Part shown: positions 5,451 through 7,572 of the stretch, piece after piece | How the letters are laid out: each line of letters opens with the position of its first letter | Numbering within the stretch: the first letter of the stretch is position 1 | Assembly: GCA_003159055.1 (NCBI GenBank) | Contig: PMLH01000459.1 | Coordinates: forward strand, 1 to 7,572 | DNA: 7,572 nucleotides | Source: Myxococcales bacterium | GTDB taxonomy: Bacteria; Myxococcota; Polyangia; Fen-1088 | Direction of reading: 5' to 3' | Position numbers and translations under genes: made by a program | The notes under the pieces: generated by a model | Told to the model about the DNA's origin: nothing | The model's input: the letters and a program-made list of their open reading frames with translations, nothing else | Databases searched by the model: none

Positions 5451-7397
5451 CTACCCTCGCGACGAGGCCGCGCGTGCGGTCGCCACTTCCTCGGCCATCG
5501 CGCCGAGAAAAGCGTCGATGGTCGCGTCGGGTAGCTCGCCCATATTCGCGATCTGGATATGGTGCTCGCCGAGCGCGCCCTTGCACCGGTAGATGATGAA
5601 GCCGCGCTCTTTGATGCGCGCATAGAGCGTGTCCACCGCGATAAAATCCGGAACCCGCATGGTCACGATGGTGTGCGATTCGCGGCCGGTGTTGGTGAAG
5701 GACTGGAAGCCCAAGTCGGTGAGCACGCGCCGGATGAGCAGGTTGCGCCTGCGGTAGGTCTCACGTCGGGCCTGCACACCGCCTTGCTCGAACAGCTCGT
5801 CGAGCGCCTTTTCCAAGGCGAAGAACGATGACACCGCCGGCGTGAACGGGGTCTGAGCCAATTCGGTCAGGTAGCGACGGTAGCGCTTGAGGTCCAGGTA
5901 GTAGACCCGCGGCGCAAGGTCCGCGATGCGCGGCCACACCGTCGGCGCGACACAAACGAACGACACACCGGACACCGAATGCAGACACTTGTTCGCCGAC
6001 GAGAAGCAGACGTCGATGTTGTCGCGGACCACGTCGATATCCTCGGCGCCAAGCGATGACACAGCGTCGACCACCAACGTGACGCCCCGGCTTCGGCAGA
6101 TTCGCCCGACCGCACCGACGGGATTGACCACCCCGACCGATGTCTCGTGATGAATCATCACCACCACGGCAATGTCCGGATCCGCAGCCAGCATCGCTTC
6201 CAGCGCCGCAGGATCTGGCAGGCTGCCCCAGGGGCACTTGAGCGACACGTGAGCCATGGCGTGCAAGCGCGCGATCTCTCCCAAGCGCTCGCCAAACGCA
6301 CCGTTGTCGACGGTCAGAACTTTCTTGTCTCGCGGCACCACCGAGGCGACGGCCATCTCCATCGCTGCGGTTCCCGATCCGGTGAGCAACAGCATCTCGT
6401 GCTCGCCCGACGCGCCAAACACGGGCCGCAGCTTCTGTTGCAGCCGTCGCACCACGCCCGAGTAGTCCTCGTCGCGATGGCAGACGTCGTAGTGAACCAG
6501 CGCCGCCTTGACCCCCGCCGAGGTTACCACCGGCCCCGGGTTGAACAGGGTGTAGCATGGAAGGTTCTTCTCGGCGAGCAGGCTCTCAATGAGAGCCAAG
6601 GTGTCGGACCCTGAAAAGCGCGCGGCCGAACGAACCTCAGGATGCAAGAGCTCGTTACCGTAGACCCGCAACAGCCACTCCGCGTGCTGGCGCATGTCCG
6701 CCGAATCGACGTCCTGCCAGATTGCGCCGGCAACGTCGTGCGCGGTTACCAGCCCTCGTCGCGCCGCTTCGGCGACCCCTTCGGTCAGCGAGGGCGGGGC
6801 TTTCTTGGCCAGGTCCGCCAGACAGTCGACCAGCGCCGGCGACATGACGAACATCCCCGTGCTGACGGCGTCGTAGTCGGCCAGGCCTTTGCCGATCGCA
6901 ACCACGCGCTTCTCACGCCCGCCAGTCGGACGCAGGTTCACTTTGGTGGCGTCGTCAAAATCGAACACGCGCGACAAATCGGGATCGACGGCCAGGACAG
7001 TGTTTTCGCCGTCGGCCGAAAAACCGGACATCTCACGCACCAGGTGCGGCGCCGCGATCTGATCCGACATCAAGAGCAGGGTCCGCTCGCCAATGAATTC
7101 TCTCGCCGCGAGCACCGAGACACCGTTCGGACCTTCCCAGGCCGGGTTTTCGAAAAAGACGATCTCGGGCAAACTGGCTTCTTTGCGCTCGAGCGCCGTG
7201 ACTTCGCGGCGAACCCTTTCCGCGTCATACCCGACGGTGATCGCGGCGCGGCGAATACCGGCCGCTGCAAGAACGCGCAAGCAGCGCAGGACCAGCGAGA
7301 TGCCTCCGACGCTGGCCAAGCAGTTGGCGATGGTGGGTTCGACCACCGGGCGGCCACGCCCAGCAGCCAGGATCAAGGCTTGACGGATGGTAGCCAA
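5451..7397 (-). CDS. pntC: Bifunctional 2-aminoethylphosphonate cytidylyltransferase / AEP transaminase (PntC-AEPT fusion)
   Basis: 648 residues, two domains. Residues 1-245 form a nucleotidyltransferase with LILAAGRG (8-15), a probable metal-binding D112 in MSDQI, the YDAVSTGMFVMSPAL strand-turn (175-189) and WQDVDS with D229/D231. These resemble PntC and the inositol-phosphate cytidylyltransferases. Residues 283-640 match PhnW-type 2-aminoethylphosphonate-pyruvate transaminase, a PLP enzyme. It has LFNPGPVVTS (284-293), HRDEDY (307-312), the phosphate-binding TGSGTAAME (339-347), D444 in VVDAVSS and the PLP lysine K470 in SSANKC. In known PntC-AEPT fusions the transaminase makes AEP from phosphonoacetaldehyde and the other domain makes CMP-AEP for phosphonolipid or phosphonoglycan assembly. 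TTG 7397 is the only in-frame start after the TAG at 7487-7485; no Shine-Dalgarno is seen. Oddity: the usual GxGxR...PK loop reads GRGRPVVEPTIANC, with Asn25 where Lys is expected. The transaminase call is very firm. The substrate of the N-domain is inferred from the fusion. Confidence 0.85.
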   Translation of the reverse strand: MATIRQALILAAGRGRPVVEPTIANCLASVGGISLVLRCLRVLAAAGIRRAAITVGYDAERVRREVTALERKEASLPEIVFFENPAWEGPNGVSVLAAREFIGERTLLLMSDQIAAPHLVREMSGFSADGENTVLAVDPDLSRVFDFDDATKVNLRPTGGREKRVVAIGKGLADYDAVSTGMFVMSPALVDCLADLAKKAPPSLTEGVAEAARRGLVTAHDVAGAIWQDVDSADMRQHAEWLLRVYGNELLHPEVRSAARFSGSDTLALIESLLAEKNLPCYTLFNPGPVVTSAGVKAALVHYDVCHRDEDYSGVVRRLQQKLRPVFGASGEHEMLLLTGSGTAAMEMAVASVVPRDKKVLTVDNGAFGERLGEIARLHAMAHVSLKCPWGSLPDPAALEAMLAADPDIAVVVMIHHETSVGVVNPVGAVGRICRSRGVTLVVDAVSSLGAEDIDVVRDNIDVCFSSANKCLHSVSGVSFVCVAPTVWPRIADLAPRVYYLDLKRYRRYLTELAQTPFTPAVSSFFALEKALDELFEQGGVQARRETYRRRNLLIRRVLTDLGFQSFTNTGRESHTIVTMRVPDFIAVDTLYARIKERGFIIYRCKGALGEHHIQIANMGELPDATIDAFLGAMAEEVATARAASSRG

Positions 7398-7443
7398 AGC
7401 GGGCCGAGAGTACCACGAGCGCGCCGGCGTGACGCTGTCATCG

Positions 7444-7463
7444 CTCGTCGCTTTGTCGACGAG
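7444..7463. other. Perfect 7-bp hairpin upstream of the pntC-like gene
   Basis: CTCGTCG (7444-7450) and CGACGAG (7457-7463) are exact inverted copies around a 6-base loop. They lie in the 87-base gap between the end of the partial minus-strand gene (stop at 7485) and the TTG start at 7397. No T-run follows on the minus strand, so it is not a typical intrinsic terminator. It could be a transcript-processing, attenuating or operator element. A smaller dyad TGAC-GCT-GTCA lies at 7430-7440. Confidence 0.35.
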
Positions 7464-7484
7464 TACTTGGATGGGTTTGGGCGA

Positions 7485-7572
7485 CTACTTGCTGGCGGCG
7501 CGCGCGGTTTCCACGGCAGGGGCGCCGGCGCGGACGCGCAGCCGATAGACCGAGTTCTCGGTTTCGACGTAG
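7485..7572 (-). CDS. C-terminal tail of an unrecognised protein (cut by window end)
   Basis: Read on the minus strand from the window edge, 29 codons end at TAG 7487-7485: the last 28 residues of a protein, containing YVETENSVYRLRV then an Ala/Arg-rich end with C-terminal Lys. The first part has the alternating look of a beta-strand in a real protein and the last part looks like a disordered tail. Other minus-strand frames are also open over these 88 bases, so the frame choice rests on residue composition only. I do not recognise the family. It would lie directly upstream of the pntC-like gene, same strand, 87 bases away and in the same frame. Confidence 0.45.
   Translation of the reverse strand, partial: YVETENSVYRLRVRAGAPAVETARAASK

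Noticed and set aside
7398..7440. Sigma-70-type promoter for the pntC-like gene
   Set aside because: A TACTCT-like -10 has only an ATGACA at 23 bases, too far, or a poor GTCACG at 15 bases.

Overview
The window is GC-rich DNA carrying four complete genes and two genes cut by its ends. It looks chromosomal, with no mobile element, RNA gene or CRISPR array. The high GC content, GTG/TTG starts, soluble multi-domain sensor kinases, a flagellar gene behind a sigma-54-type promoter and a phosphonate-activating fusion enzyme together suggest a delta-proteobacterial lineage such as the Myxococcota. That assignment is inferred from gene content only.

Left part (1-720): the 5' portion of a fliL flagellar gene reads leftward off the window. 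It is preceded by a strong Shine-Dalgarno and a well-matched sigma-54 -24/-12 element. About 270 bases of non-coding DNA separate it from a divergent two-gene kinase operon.

Middle-left (721-4154): two cytosolic sensor kinases lie on the + strand only 2 bases apart. The first is REC-PAS-HisKA-HATPase-REC and the second REC-HisKA-HATPase. Together they hold three receiver domains and two kinase cores, with no DNA-binding or enzymatic output and no HPt domain. They probably feed a phosphorelay whose last steps are encoded elsewhere.

Middle-right (4247-5392): a radical SAM protein with a C-terminal helix-hairpin-helix, of the family called 'putative DNA modification/repair radical SAM protein'. 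The partner protein usually found with this family is not in the window. The gene converges with the next one across a 58-base gap that could form a shared stem-loop.

Right part (5451-7572): on the - strand, a fusion of a cytidylyltransferase-like domain with a 2-aminoethylphosphonate (AEP) transaminase, the PntC-AEPT architecture. It should make AEP from phosphonoacetaldehyde and activate it as CMP-AEP for transfer to lipid or glycan. Upstream on the same strand is the tail of an unrecognised gene. The two are separated by about 87 bases containing a perfect 7-bp hairpin. The enzymes that make the phosphonate precursor (PepM, Ppd) are not in the window.
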